Assembly (NCBI GenBank): GCA_035565615.1
Contig: DATMSB010000125.1
Span: 9,559-73,558 of the forward strand
Source of the DNA: Vulgatibacter sp035565615
Lineage (GTDB): Bacteria; Myxococcota; Myxococcia; Myxococcales; Vulgatibacteraceae
Direction: 5' to 3'
Length of the DNA stretch: 64,000 nt
A program made the translations under genes and the position numbers. The notes beneath the pieces are model-generated. The model was given only the letters and a program-made list of their open reading frames with translations. It did no database searches and was not told where the DNA came from. Positions 1 through 8,636 of the stretch are shown here, piece by piece. Within the stretch, counting starts at the first letter, position 1; every line of letters begins with the position of its first letter.

Positions 1-2164
1 GAGCGTCGCCGGACGTGCCGCCCGCCTCGCCCTCCCGGGGCCGCGCGGGCTCTTCACCTGCAGGCGCATCCTCGTTCACGAGTCCGCCCGCCGCGTCGAA
101 CGCCGCGAAGATCGAATCGATCCGCTCGACCGCCGCCTCCACGTCGGAGGGCCTGCCCATCTCGAGCTGCAGCGAGACCAACGCCACCTGCGCGGCGCCC
201 CGATCCGGCTCGGCGGCCACGGCCTTCTCGATCGCGGCGGCCGCCTCGGAGAACTTCCCCGCCCGGCGGAGGACGAGGCCACGCAGGAGCTGGAGGGGCA
301 CGCCCTTCGCGCGCTTCTTCTCGAGGGGCTGCAGGTACGACTCCGCCGCGGGGACGCCGCCCGCCATCAGGTGCGCCTCCACGAGGAGCACGGAGGTCGC
401 CGCGTCCTCGGCCTTGGCCTTCAGCACCTCCACCACGTCCGCCGCCCGATGCCGGGCGAGGAGGAAGCGGCCCAGCGCGATCCGGGCCTCGTCGCTCCCC
501 TCGCCCACCGCAGCGCGATACGCCTTCTCCGCGTCGGCGATGCGCCGCTCCCGCAGCGCGATCTCGCCCTGCAGCAGGTAGCCGGCGGCGCGATCCTTCT
601 TGTCGAGAAGCTGGAGCGAAGCGCCCTCGAGGGCCCCCGCCACCAGCCGCGCCGCCTCCTCCGTCTCGCCCCTGCGGAACGCCGCGGCGGCGGCGTCGAG
701 ATCCTTCTTCACCACGGCGCGCTGCTCCCGCCTCGCCTTCTGTGCGAGCTTCGCCGCCTCGGCGGCCGCCGCCTGCGCCGGATCCTCTTCGGGGGGCGCC
801 GGCTCGCCTCCCAGGAAGAGGAGCGCACCGGCGACCAGGAGGACGACGCCCGCGATCCCCCCTCCCACCGCGATCGCCAGCTTGCGAGAGACGGCGAAGG
901 GCAGCTTCAACCTGCCCTCCTTCTCCGCCTCGGCGGCCTCCACCACCGCGGGCTCCGCCAGAGGCGCCAGCACGGGCTCCTCGACCACGATGCCTCGCTG
1001 GAGCACCGGCGCGACGTGGGGCGGGACCCTCGGCCTTTGCGGCCGGTTCTTCAGGAGCGTGGCGACCTCGGGAACGTCCGAGAGGGGCGACCACGCCTCG
1101 CCGTCCTCCGAGATGTCCTCGCTGCCGTCGAGCTGATCCTGGCGAACCAGCCGCACCAGGGTCTCCTCGTCGAACGGGCCGATGCGCTTCCCGGACTTGC
1201 GACGGACGTGGAACATCGGCGGCGGCGGCCCGCCCGCCGGGCGCGGAGGCGGCGTGGGCTGCGGCTCCGGCGCCGCAGGAGGGGTCTCGTCCTCGAGGAG
1301 GAAGTCCCGGAGGAGCTCCGCCGTCGCCTGCGCCGTGGCGGAGGCGCCCGGCGCCTCCACGAGGGGAGGCAGGGTGAGATCGAGATCGGGGAGCGGCTCC
1401 CCTCCCGGCTCCAGATCCCCGGTCGACGCCCCCGCCGGCGGCGGTTCGTCGCCGAAGAGGCTCTCGGGGCTCAGCGGAGACATCGGCGGGCTCGCGAACG
1501 CGTCGCCGCCGATCGGATCCGGGGGCGGAGGCGGCGGGGTGTCGGGGGCTGCGGGAGGAGGCGGCGGCGCGGCGAAGGGATCGAATCCGGGCGTCGCCGG
1601 CGGAGGCGGCGCCGCCGCAAAGCGATCGCTCCCCGGCGGAGGCGTCCCGGCGATCGGCGCCGCAGGGTCGTACCCGCCGCCGGGGGTCGGCTCGGAGAAC
1701 CCGAGGTCGCCGTCGCCGAAGTCGAGCTCGTCGACCGCCGCGCCGGGGGCCGGGGTGGTGCCGAGATCGCCGAGATCCAGGCTGCCGAAGAAGTCGGGCG
1801 GCGGCGGGAGGGGGACCGACCCGTCCTCGGCGGCGGGTGCGGCCGTCCCAGGCAGCGGGACCGCGTCGGTGCGAGGCGGAGGCGGAGGCGGCGCTGCCGG
1901 CGCAGGCGGAGGCATCGCTGGAGGCGCAGGCGCTGCCGCCGGCGCGGCGGGCGGAGGCAGCGTGGCGGTGCCGGGCAGCGGGATCGCTCCTGCATCGTCG
2001 GCGCGGTGGGGCGCGCCCGGCAGCGGGACGGGCGGCGGCGCCGCCGCGTGGGCGGCCACGAACGCTCCACCGCAGCTCGAGCACTGCAGCTCGAGGCCTC
2101 CCGGCGGGACCTGCGCGTCGTCGACGTCGTAGGCCGCCTTGCATGCAGGACACCCGACTCTCAT
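1..2164 (-). CDS. Zinc-finger / GYF-like / TPR membrane protein (C-terminus cut by window edge)
   Basis: The frame is open from an ATG at 2164 to the left edge, so the 3' end is missing. A short zinc ribbon opens the protein, with CPAC at residues 5-8 and CSSC at 28-31, as in the MJ0042-type finger. A low-complexity Pro/Ala region follows to about residue 310. Near 317-365 is a GYF_2-like block (KRIGPFDEETLVRLV). One membrane segment lies near 428-453. The rest is Ala/Glu/Lys-rich helix pairs that read as TPR repeats. This zinc-finger, proline linker, GYF, membrane helix, TPR layout is common in Myxococcota, where such proteins are thought to scaffold envelope complexes; that role is inference. 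The ribosome site (AGAGGATGGA) is close to the start. Large alternative frames on the + strand here are composition shadows. Confidence 0.8.
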   Translation of the reverse strand, partial: MRVGCPACKAAYDVDDAQVPPGGLELQCSSCGGAFVAAHAAAPPPVPLPGAPHRADDAGAIPLPGTATLPPPAAPAAAPAPPAMPPPAPAAPPPPPPRTDAVPLPGTAAPAAEDGSVPLPPPPDFFGSLDLGDLGTTPAPGAAVDELDFGDGDLGFSEPTPGGGYDPAAPIAGTPPPGSDRFAAAPPPPATPGFDPFAAPPPPPAAPDTPPPPPPDPIGGDAFASPPMSPLSPESLFGDEPPPAGASTGDLEPGGEPLPDLDLTLPPLVEAPGASATAQATAELLRDFLLEDETPPAAPEPQPTPPPRPAGGPPPPMFHVRRKSGKRIGPFDEETLVRLVRQDQLDGSEDISEDGEAWSPLSDVPEVATLLKNRPQRPRVPPHVAPVLQRGIVVEEPVLAPLAEPAVVEAAEAEKEGRLKLPFAVSRKLAIAVGGGIAGVVLLVAGALLFLGGEPAPPEEDPAQAAAAEAAKLAQKARREQRAVVKKDLDAAAAAFRRGETEEAARLVAGALEGASLQLLDKKDRAAGYLLQGEIALRERRIADAEKAYRAAVGEGSDEARIALGRFLLARHRAADVVEVLKAKAEDAATSVLLVEAHLMAGGVPAAESYLQPLEKKRAKGVPLQLLRGLVLRRAGKFSEAAAAIEKAVAAEPDRGAAQVALVSLQLEMGRPSDVEAAVERIDSIFAAFDAAGGLVNEDAPAGEEPARPREGEAGGTSGDA

Positions 2165-2252
2165 TCCATCCTCTTGAATTTTTTGGAGGAGGCTACCACG
2201 TGAAGGCCCCCGCGCAAGAACTGGCGCGGCCGTATTGGCTACACTCCGCGGC

Positions 2253-3104
2253 GTGTCGGCGCTGGCTTGCATTTCGGTGGACCTGCTCGGGCTCCCCGCC
2301 CTGTGCAGGTCCCTCTCGATCCCCGAGCGGAGCCTCCCCCCGGCGGGGTTTCGGGCGGTCGCCGAGCACGCGACGGCGCGCCTCGCCGAGCTCCTGGATC
2401 GCCGCGGCCTGCCCGCCACGTTCTTCGTCGGCGCCGACGACCTCGAGGACCGCGCCTCCGCCGCGGCGATCGGCGCCCTGCCCCGCCTCGGCCACGAGCT
2501 GGCCCTGCTCGGTCCGCCCCTCGCGCACCTGGCCCGGCGGGCGATGGCCGCGGCCCTCCGGGAGGGGCGGGACGCGCTGGAGAGACTGGAGGGGCACAGG
2601 CCCTCGGGCGTCCGATTGGCGGAGGGAGCGCTGGGGCCCGCGCTGCTCGAGGAGTTGGAGCACCTGGGCTTCCTCTACAACTCGTCGATTCGCTGCGGCC
2701 TCGGTGTGACCCGCAGGCCCTACCGCCCCAGCCCGCGCGATCCCTTTCGCGCGGGCAGCGCCAAGCTCGTCGAACTGCCGGCGGGGACGCCGATCATCCC
2801 GCACGTCCCGCTCACCGGGGAGCTCCTGGCCTGGATCCCCAAGACCCTGATGCCGATCGCGTTCCACCTCGTCCGCGAGCGGGACTTCGTCGCCCTGCAC
2901 CTGCAGGGGGTCGACCTGCTGGACGAGAGCGACGGCCTCGGGCACGAGCTCGCGGCGAAGGCGCGCGCCCACCGGATCCCCGCCGCGATCAAGCTGCAGC
3001 GGCTCTCCGAGTTCCTCGAGTGGCTGCGGGACGGCTCCGAGATCGCCACCCTCGAGCAGGCCGCGCGGTGGCTCGCCCCCAGGCTGGGCGAGCCGATCGG
3101 TTGA
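2253..3104 (+). CDS. Polysaccharide-deacetylase-like (NodB fold) protein, probably inactive
   Basis: About 283 residues from GTG 2253; TTG 2235 is an alternative start in the same frame. The order of elements matches a NodB-type deacetylase: beta strand ISVDLL, then ATFFVGADDL, then GHELALLG, then a C-terminal region with FVALHLQGVDLLDE. The usual metal ligands are poorly kept: the second Asp of the SVDxxD-type motif is absent and the SHG-x-x-H motif reads LLGPPLAH. The protein may therefore be a non-catalytic relative, or act on sugars by another arrangement. It lies 51 bases before an acyltransferase and an epimerase on the same strand, which suggests envelope lipid or glycan work. No strong ribosome site precedes either start; TACACT at 2240-2245 could be a -10 element giving an almost leaderless mRNA, but this is weak. 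Confidence 0.65.
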   Translation: MSALACISVDLLGLPALCRSLSIPERSLPPAGFRAVAEHATARLAELLDRRGLPATFFVGADDLEDRASAAAIGALPRLGHELALLGPPLAHLARRAMAAALREGRDALERLEGHRPSGVRLAEGALGPALLEELEHLGFLYNSSIRCGLGVTRRPYRPSPRDPFRAGSAKLVELPAGTPIIPHVPLTGELLAWIPKTLMPIAFHLVRERDFVALHLQGVDLLDESDGLGHELAAKARAHRIPAAIKLQRLSEFLEWLRDGSEIATLEQAARWLAPRLGEPIG

Positions 3105-3155
3105 GATCCGGTCGATTGCTCGTCGCGCTTTCGCCCGCGCCGACGCGCCCGTACC

Positions 3156-4031
3156 ATGCCCTCCATGCGCAGAAAGCGGCGGCCCGGGATCGGGGGCCTC
3201 GTCCAGAACGGGTTGCGGGACCTCACCTTCTGGCTCGGAGGGGCGGAGATCGAATCCCGGCTCCGATCGGTGGCCCACCGGGCGAACGAGTACGGGGTCG
3301 ACCCCTTCGGGATGGACCTGGACTACACGGTGGCGGCCATCGGCCCGCTGCTGTGGATGTACAAGCACTACTTCCGCGTGCAGACCTACGGCATCGAGAA
3401 CGTGCCCGCGGGGCGGGTGCTGCTCGTCTCCAACCACTCCGGCCAGGTCCCGATCGACGGCGCGATGATCGGGCTCTCGATGCTCGTCGAGGCCGACCCG
3501 CCCCGCCCCACGCGGTCGATGGTGGAGCGGTGGGTGCCGACGCTCCCGTACGTCTCCACCTTCATGGCCCGCTGCGGGCAGGTGGTCGGCACCCCGCAGA
3601 ACTGCATCCGGCTGCTCGAGAACGAGGAGGCGATCCTCGTGTTCCCGGAGGGCACCCGGGGGATCAGCAAGCTCTTCGCCCAGCGCTACCAGCTCGCGCC
3701 CTTCGGCCAGGGGTTCATGCGCCTGGCGCTCGAGACCGGAAGCCCGGTGGTGCCGATCGCCGTGATCGGCGCCGAGGAGCAGGCCCCGGCGCTGGTGGAC
3801 GTGAAGCCCCTCGCGCGCCTGCTCAAGATGCCGGCGTTCCCGATCACCCCGACGCTGCTTCCCCTCCCCTTGCCGGTCCGCTATCACATCCACTTCGGCG
3901 AGCCGATGCGGTTCACGGGCCGGCACGACGACGACGACGCCGAGCTCGCGCGGAAGGTCGTGGAGGTGCGAGCGGTGATCCAGTCGATGATCAACGAGGG
4001 CCTGCGCAGCCGCAAGCACGTGTTCTTCTGA
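3156..4031 (+). CDS. Lysophospholipid acyltransferase family protein
   Basis: 291 residues. The acyltransferase block I reads SNHSGQVPIDG (near residue 92), a variant with six residues between His and Asp that occurs in PlsC-like proteins of actinobacteria and myxobacteria. Block III FPEGTRG is intact near residue 164, and PVVPIAVIG corresponds to block IV. The family moves acyl groups from acyl-CoA or acyl-ACP onto glycerolipids at the inner membrane. A 90-residue N-terminal region with a positively charged start (MPSMRRKRRP) precedes the domain. The gene sits between the deacetylase-like gene and an epimerase on the same strand with short gaps, so the three are likely co-transcribed. The exact acceptor lipid cannot be told. 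Confidence 0.85.
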   Translation: MPSMRRKRRPGIGGLVQNGLRDLTFWLGGAEIESRLRSVAHRANEYGVDPFGMDLDYTVAAIGPLLWMYKHYFRVQTYGIENVPAGRVLLVSNHSGQVPIDGAMIGLSMLVEADPPRPTRSMVERWVPTLPYVSTFMARCGQVVGTPQNCIRLLENEEAILVFPEGTRGISKLFAQRYQLAPFGQGFMRLALETGSPVVPIAVIGAEEQAPALVDVKPLARLLKMPAFPITPTLLPLPLPVRYHIHFGEPMRFTGRHDDDDAELARKVVEVRAVIQSMINEGLRSRKHVFF

Positions 4032-4057
4032 TCCTCCACCGAAGCGGAGCGTGAGAC

Positions 4058-4996
4058 TTGCCATCGGAAGCCCCCGCCGTCGCGATCATTGGCATCTCGG
4101 GGAACCTCGGTCGCGCGCTGGCCAAGCTGCTCCATGGCCGTGAGCGGATCGTGGGGATCGATCGCCGGCCCTTCCCCGGCCGGCCCAAGGATCTCGCCGT
4201 CCACCAGGTGGACATCCGCAAGCGCGCCGCCGAGGAGCTCTTCCGCAAGGGACGGATCAAGGCGCTGATCCACATGGGGCTCATGCACGACCCGCGCATG
4301 AGCGCGGAGGAGCACCACCAGTTCAACGTGCTGGGCACCGCCAAAGCCCTCGAGTACTGCGCGCGGCACGGCGTCGAGAAGCTGGTGGTCCTCTCCTCCG
4401 CCAACGTCTACGGCCCGCACCCCACCAACACCAACTTCCTCACCGAGGACGCGCCGCTGATGGCCGCCGCCCGGTTCGGCGAGGTCCGGGATCTCGTGGA
4501 GGTGGACATCCTCGCCCAGTCGTTCATCTGGAAGCACCCCGAGGTGGAGACAGTGATCCTGCGGCCCGTCCACATCGTGGGCCCCACGATCCGGAACGCC
4601 GTCTCCCACTACCTGCGGCTGCGCCGCCCGTGGGTGCTGATGGGGTTCGATCCGATGATCCAGCTCATCCACATGGAGGACGCCTGCCGGGCGATGGCCC
4701 TCGCCCTCACGCCGGGAGCGAGGGGGGTCTACAACGTGGTGGGGCCCGGCGAGGTCCCCCTCTCCGCCGCCCTCGCGGAGCTGGGGCGCAGGCCCACGCC
4801 GATCCCCCACTTCCTGGCGAGGCCGCTGCTCGATCGGCTCTTCAAGCTTCGCCTCTCCGACTTCCCCCCGGGCGAGCTGGACTACATCCAGTACCTGTGC
4901 ACCATCGACGGCTCGCGGTTCGAGAAGGAGCTGGGGTGGAAGCCCGCCCACTCCCTGCGCTCGACGATCCGCAGCGTCGACCCGCAGGGGCCGTGA
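4058..4996 (+). CDS. NAD-dependent epimerase/dehydratase (extended SDR)
   Basis: 312 residues from TTG 4058. The N-terminal nucleotide-binding loop is GISGNLG (residues 12-18). A Ser followed by an Asn-Val-Tyr-Gly stretch (LSSANVYG) fits the extended short-chain dehydrogenase active-site region, although the usual YxxxK reads less clearly (downstream sequence VEVDILAQS). The C-terminal half carries the RPVHIVGP and IQLIHMEDACRA segments typical of sugar-nucleotide epimerases. It follows the acyltransferase by 26 bases on the same strand. The substrate is unknown; a nucleotide sugar or a steroid-like/lipid substrate are both possible. Confidence 0.8.
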   Translation: MPSEAPAVAIIGISGNLGRALAKLLHGRERIVGIDRRPFPGRPKDLAVHQVDIRKRAAEELFRKGRIKALIHMGLMHDPRMSAEEHHQFNVLGTAKALEYCARHGVEKLVVLSSANVYGPHPTNTNFLTEDAPLMAAARFGEVRDLVEVDILAQSFIWKHPEVETVILRPVHIVGPTIRNAVSHYLRLRRPWVLMGFDPMIQLIHMEDACRAMALALTPGARGVYNVVGPGEVPLSAALAELGRRPTPIPHFLARPLLDRLFKLRLSDFPPGELDYIQYLCTIDGSRFEKELGWKPAHSLRSTIRSVDPQGP

Positions 4997-5106
4997 TTTT
5001 GGTGTAGGTACTTGCGCCCTCGCGCCACCTTATCCGATCGAGCGCGCCTCTTCGCGTGCTTCGAGAGACCCGCGCCGCCCCGGCGCCCCAGCATCGAGGT
5101 TCGCCC

Positions 5107-6003
5107 ATGTCCCGGGATCACGTCGTCCGAGCCCTCCTCTCCGACCACGCCCTCCGGATCCTCGTCGCGCACCTCGGCGGGGTCGCCCGGCACGCGGCGG
5201 CCATCCACGGCTGCGAGCCGACGGCGGCGACGGTCCTCGCCCACGCCCTCGCCGGGGCGGCGCTCCTCGGCGGCCTCGGGAAGGATTCGCAGCGGGTCAC
5301 GCTGCAGCTCGAAGGACAGGGCCCGCTCAAGGGGCTGTTCGCCGAAGGATCCGCCGACGGGAGCCTGCGCGCCTACGTCCGCTGGGCGCGGGTGAACTTC
5401 CCGGATCGGGATCCGGCGGACCTGCGCTACTCCCTCGGCCCCGACGGGTACCTGTCGGTACTGCGGGAGCTCCCGGACGGAGACTACTACCGCGGCGCCG
5501 TGGGGCTCGACCACCCCCGCCTCGATCGCAACCTCGAGCACTTCTTCGACGTCTCCGATCAGCTCCCGACCGCGGCGGCGATCGAGGCGATCCCGGACGA
5601 CGAAGGCATGCCGGCGCGGGTGGTGGCGGTGCTCGCGCAACGGATGCCGGGAGGAGACGACGAGGCGCTCGCCGCGATCCGGGAGCGGCTGCGCGCCGGC
5701 GCCCTGCGCGAAGCGATCGCCGAGGGTGGGAACGGCGGCCTGCGGCTCGTGCTCCCGGCGCTCGAGGGTTTCGGGCGGGTGGACGTCCTCGAGGACGTCC
5801 CGCTCGCCTACCGCTGCACCTGCTCCCGGGAGCGGGCGGAGCGCGGCGTGGTGGCGGCGGGCGAGGACCAGATCCTGGAGATGATCGCCAAGGACAAGGG
5901 GGCCGAGCTCTCCTGCGAGTTCTGCAAGACGGTGTACCGCTTCAGCGCGGAGGAGCTCCTCGCGATCCTCGACTCGATCCGCGCGCCGGACGCCGACGCC
6001 TGA
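5107..6003 (+). CDS. hslO: Hsp33 redox-regulated chaperone
   Basis: 298 residues from ATG 5107, chosen over an upstream in-frame start at 5056 because GAGGT sits just before it and the family begins at MSRDHVVRALL. Hsp33 is a cytosolic holdase switched on by oxidative unfolding. The C-terminal zinc centre is visible as CTC (237-239) and CEFC (270-273), the four cysteines that bind zinc when reduced and form disulfides when oxidised. Length matches the family (about 290). It is convergent with the leucine-dehydrogenase-like gene, with a bidirectional-looking hairpin between them. Confidence 0.95.
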   Translation: MSRDHVVRALLSDHALRILVAHLGGVARHAAAIHGCEPTAATVLAHALAGAALLGGLGKDSQRVTLQLEGQGPLKGLFAEGSADGSLRAYVRWARVNFPDRDPADLRYSLGPDGYLSVLRELPDGDYYRGAVGLDHPRLDRNLEHFFDVSDQLPTAAAIEAIPDDEGMPARVVAVLAQRMPGGDDEALAAIRERLRAGALREAIAEGGNGGLRLVLPALEGFGRVDVLEDVPLAYRCTCSRERAERGVVAAGEDQILEMIAKDKGAELSCEFCKTVYRFSAEELLAILDSIRAPDADA

Positions 6004-6040
6004 TCCGGGAGGCGTGCGCCCGATCCCGGTCCCCCTGCCG

Positions 6041-6088
6041 AGGAAAAGAAGAGGGGCGCGCCGAACCTTCCGGCTCCAGGCGCGCCCC
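6041..6088 (-). terminator. Rho-independent terminator of the leucine-dehydrogenase-like gene
   Basis: A 10-base perfect stem (6053-6062 with 6079-6088) and a 16-base loop are followed, on the minus strand, by the T-rich tract TCTTCTTTTCCT (6041-6052). It lies between two convergent genes, so it could also stop transcripts from hslO, although the + side lacks a T run. Confidence 0.75.
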
Positions 6089-6118
6089 ATGCGGCAAGCG
6101 AAGCCTGCCGGCTACCCG

Positions 6119-7183
6119 TCAAGCGATCGCCTTGGCCTTCTTTGCGGCGGCGAGTCGCTCGTCGACGATCCGGTCCGCGACGACCTCGGGGCGAGAGCCC
6201 TCGGCCTTGGCGCGCTCCAGGATCATGTAGATCGTGTCGTAGATCGCCGAGCACATGTCCCGGCTCTTCTTCTCGTCGTATCCGTCCACCTCGAGGGCCA
6301 CGTTGATGAGCCCGCCGGCGTTGATCGCGTAGTCCGGCGCGTAGACGATGCCGCGCTTGTGCAGCTCTTCGCCGTGGCGATCCTCGAGGAGCTGGTTGTT
6401 GGCGGAGCCGGCGACCGCCTTGCAGCGGAGCAGCGGGAGGGTGGTGTCGTTGATCGTCCCGCCGAGCGCGCAGGGGGCGAAGACGTCCACGTCGAGGCCG
6501 ATCAGCTCGGCGGTGGAGACGGCCTTGGCGCCGAACTCGTCCTGGGCGCGCTTCACCGCCGCCTCGTTGATGTCGGAGACCCAGAGCTCCGCGCCCTTCT
6601 CCTTGAGCATGCGGGCGAGCGGGAACCCCACGTGGCCGACGCCGAGGATCGAGACCTTGAGTCCCTCGAGATCGCTGCGGCCGAGGGCGAACTTCGCCAC
6701 CGCCTCGATGCCGCGGAGGACGCCGAACGCCGTGAAGGGCGAGGGGTCGCCGGACCCGCCCCGCGCCTTGGCCAGGCCCACCACGTGGGACGTGCCCTTG
6801 CGGATCGAGTCCATGTCCTCGGTGGAGGTGCCGCTGTCCTCGGCGGTGATGTAACGCCCCCCGAGCGACTCGATGGCGTGCCCGTACGCGGTGAACAGTG
6901 CGGTGCGATCGAAGGGGGTCTTCGGCAGCATGACGACCGCCTTCCCGCCGCCCAGGGGGAGGCCGGCGAGGCAGGCCTTGTAGGTCATGCCCCGGGAGAG
7001 GCGGAGGGCGTCCACGACCGCCGCCTCCTCGGACTCGTAGGTCGAGAGGGCGCGGGTGCCGCCGAGCGCGGGGCCGAAGGTCGTGTCGTGGATGGACACG
7101 ATGGCTCGCAGGCCGGTCGCCGCGTCGTGGAAGAAGTGGAGCGATTCGTATGCCTTGTCCGACAGCGTCCGGAAGATCTCCAT
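6119..7183 (-). CDS. Leucine/phenylalanine/valine dehydrogenase family protein
   Basis: 354 residues from ATG 7183 (GAGGT ten bases upstream); a longer frame to 7303 would run through the promoter described below. The enzyme class oxidatively deaminates branched-chain or aromatic amino acids with NAD+. The two conserved active-site lysines are K69 (GMTYK) and K81 (LGGGK), matching the Bacillus leucine dehydrogenase positions. The Rossmann loop is GVGHVG. The motif AINAGGLINVALE closes the cofactor domain. Length equals that of leucine dehydrogenases (about 360). It is transcribed alone. In related bacteria this enzyme feeds branched-chain keto acids into iso-fatty-acid synthesis, which is plausible here but not shown. 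Confidence 0.9.
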   Translation of the reverse strand: MEIFRTLSDKAYESLHFFHDAATGLRAIVSIHDTTFGPALGGTRALSTYESEEAAVVDALRLSRGMTYKACLAGLPLGGGKAVVMLPKTPFDRTALFTAYGHAIESLGGRYITAEDSGTSTEDMDSIRKGTSHVVGLAKARGGSGDPSPFTAFGVLRGIEAVAKFALGRSDLEGLKVSILGVGHVGFPLARMLKEKGAELWVSDINEAAVKRAQDEFGAKAVSTAELIGLDVDVFAPCALGGTINDTTLPLLRCKAVAGSANNQLLEDRHGEELHKRGIVYAPDYAINAGGLINVALEVDGYDEKKSRDMCSAIYDTIYMILERAKAEGSRPEVVADRIVDERLAAAKKAKAIA

Positions 7184-7237
7184 CTCGACTGAAACCTCGT
7201 CGCTCGCGTGGGGAGCGCAACCGAAAATTCGCCGCGG

Positions 7238-7266
7238 GGTATAGGGTGCCTTCGCTTGCCTGTCAA
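7238..7266 (-). promoter_or_regulatory. Sigma-70-type promoter of the leucine-dehydrogenase-like gene
   Basis: Perfect -35 hexamer TTGACA (7266-7261) and -10 TATACC (7243-7238) with a 17-base spacer on the minus strand. Transcription would begin near 7231, leaving an mRNA leader of about 48 bases before ATG 7183. This position also argues against the longer open frame that starts at 7303. Confidence 0.75.
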
Positions 7267-7371
7267 ACCGCAACGCGTCAGCACGGCTGATTTCGTGCGA
7301 CAACCTTCTTGCAGCGGGTTCGCGTCTCGACTACTTACGGGGCACGCCACGACGCGAAAATTCGAGGCGGG

Positions 7372-8568
7372 ATGCACGCTTTCACGGCGAGGTGGAAGTT
7401 GCGAAGAGATGCGGCCGGAAGGGACGAGAAGAGGGTGGTCGCCACCGAGCGCGTCAGGTCGAGGGCCCGCTCCGCTGCCGCGGGGACGACGACCGCGAAG
7501 AAGAAGGCGTTGGAGGCGACCGCGGGCAAGACCGCGGCCGAAGCCACCAGGAAGAAGGCCGCACCCAAGGCCATCGCGAGGAAGACGGCCACCAAGGCCA
7601 CCACGAAGAAGGTGGCTGCCAAGGCCACGGTGAGGAAGACGGCCGCGAAGGCCACCGCGAAGAAGACCGCCGCCAAGGTTGCGGCGAGGAAGACGGCCGC
7701 GAGCGCCACCGCGACGAAGACCGCCTCCAAGGCCGCAGCCAAGAAGCCTGCCCCGAAGGCCACGGCAAGGAAGACGGCCGCGAAGGCCGCCGCGAAGAAG
7801 GCCGCCCCCAAGACGACCGGAAAGAAGGCGGCTCCGAAGGCCACCGGGAGGAAGGCCGCACCCAAGGCCACGGCGAGGAAGCCTGCCGCGAAGGCCACCG
7901 CGAAGAAGGCCGCACGCAGGACGACCGCGAAAAAGGCCGCCCTGAAGGCCAAGGCGGGGAAGACCGCCGCGAAGACGCCGGCCCCCAGGACCGTGGCCCC
8001 GAAGACGGCGCCGCAGTCGAAGGCGACCCGACGCCCCGCGCGCACGCCGACGGATCGCTCCCAGGGCCGGAAGGCCGGCCTGCGCGAGCTGGACTGGCCC
8101 GGCTTCGCCGCGGCGGCCCGCGCCGTCGCCGGCAAGGTCTCGAGGGCCTGGGAGGCGGAGCTGGTCGTCGGCCTCGCCAAGGGCGGCGTGTTCGCCGGCG
8201 AGGAGATCGCGTCGGCCCTCAACGTCCCCTTCTTCCCCGTCCGGATCCACAGCCGCAGCCGCGACAAGGGCGCCCACGCGCTCGGGGCCTCCACCACGAT
8301 GCCCGCGGACGTCGCCGGGCGCCGCGTCCTCGTGGTGGACGACATCGCCGGCACCGGCGCCTCCCTGGGCCTCGCCCGCGAGGCGGCGCTCGCCGGAGGC
8401 GCGATCGAGGTGCGCACCGCCGCGATCTCGCGGCGCGAGTCGGGGTTCCTCCCCGACTTCTGGGAGCTGGAGACGGACGACCTCGTGGTCTTCCCCTGGG
8501 ACTACGAGCCCACGACCGGCGCGGTGGGGAGCTTCGGCGACGAGGATCCCGGCGAGGCCGGCGCCTGA
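7372..8568 (+). CDS. Phosphoribosyltransferase with histone-H1-like Lys/Ala repeat domain
   Basis: 398 residues from ATG 7372 (GAGG a few bases before); TTG 7309 is a longer alternative. Residues 52-204 are seventeen uninterrupted 9-residue units of the form (K/R)K-x-A-x-K-x-x-x, rich in Lys, Ala, Thr and Pro, like eukaryotic histone H1 tails and bacterial AlgP/BpH1 proteins. After a Pro/Arg linker, residues from about 233 form a type I phosphoribosyltransferase: strand ELVVGLAKGG and the PRPP loop VLVVDDIAGTGAS (near 318-330). The nearest likeness is to xanthine/guanine or orotate-type enzymes, but the base is not identifiable. The tail should bind nucleic acid by charge. It stands alone between two unrelated genes. 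The domain pairing is unusual and is listed as a finding. Confidence 0.8.
   Translation: MHAFTARWKLRRDAAGRDEKRVVATERVRSRARSAAAGTTTAKKKALEATAGKTAAEATRKKAAPKAIARKTATKATTKKVAAKATVRKTAAKATAKKTAAKVAARKTAASATATKTASKAAAKKPAPKATARKTAAKAAAKKAAPKTTGKKAAPKATGRKAAPKATARKPAAKATAKKAARRTTAKKAALKAKAGKTAAKTPAPRTVAPKTAPQSKATRRPARTPTDRSQGRKAGLRELDWPGFAAAARAVAGKVSRAWEAELVVGLAKGGVFAGEEIASALNVPFFPVRIHSRSRDKGAHALGASTTMPADVAGRRVLVVDDIAGTGASLGLAREAALAGGAIEVRTAAISRRESGFLPDFWELETDDLVVFPWDYEPTTGAVGSFGDEDPGEAGA
7525..7983 (+). repeat. 27-bp tandem repeat (17 units) coding the H1-like tail
   Basis: Seventeen consecutive 27-base units encode a 9-residue period with a Lys-Lys or Arg-Lys pair at each start. Units differ mainly by Thr/Ala/Pro and Lys/Arg changes, so the array is old or selected at protein level rather than freshly expanded. 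Copy number could vary between strains by slippage or recombination. Confidence 0.85.
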
Positions 8569-8636
8569 CCGCCGCAAGAACCGTGGCTCGTGGGGTTCGG
8601 TGGGGGCATCGCCGAGGCGGCCCGCCGCGGTGAAGA

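Noticed and set aside
371..2203. + strand open frames opposite the zinc-finger/TPR protein
   Set aside because: The minus frame has a zinc finger, GYF-like and TPR parts; the + frames are Arg/Gly-rich shadows.
7335..8417. A minus-strand open frame of 360 codons with hydrophobic Ala/Val/Phe repeats opposite the H1-like repeats
   Set aside because: The complement of Lys/Ala codons reads as Phe/Ala/Val, so its apparent membrane repeats are a by-product of the coding strand.
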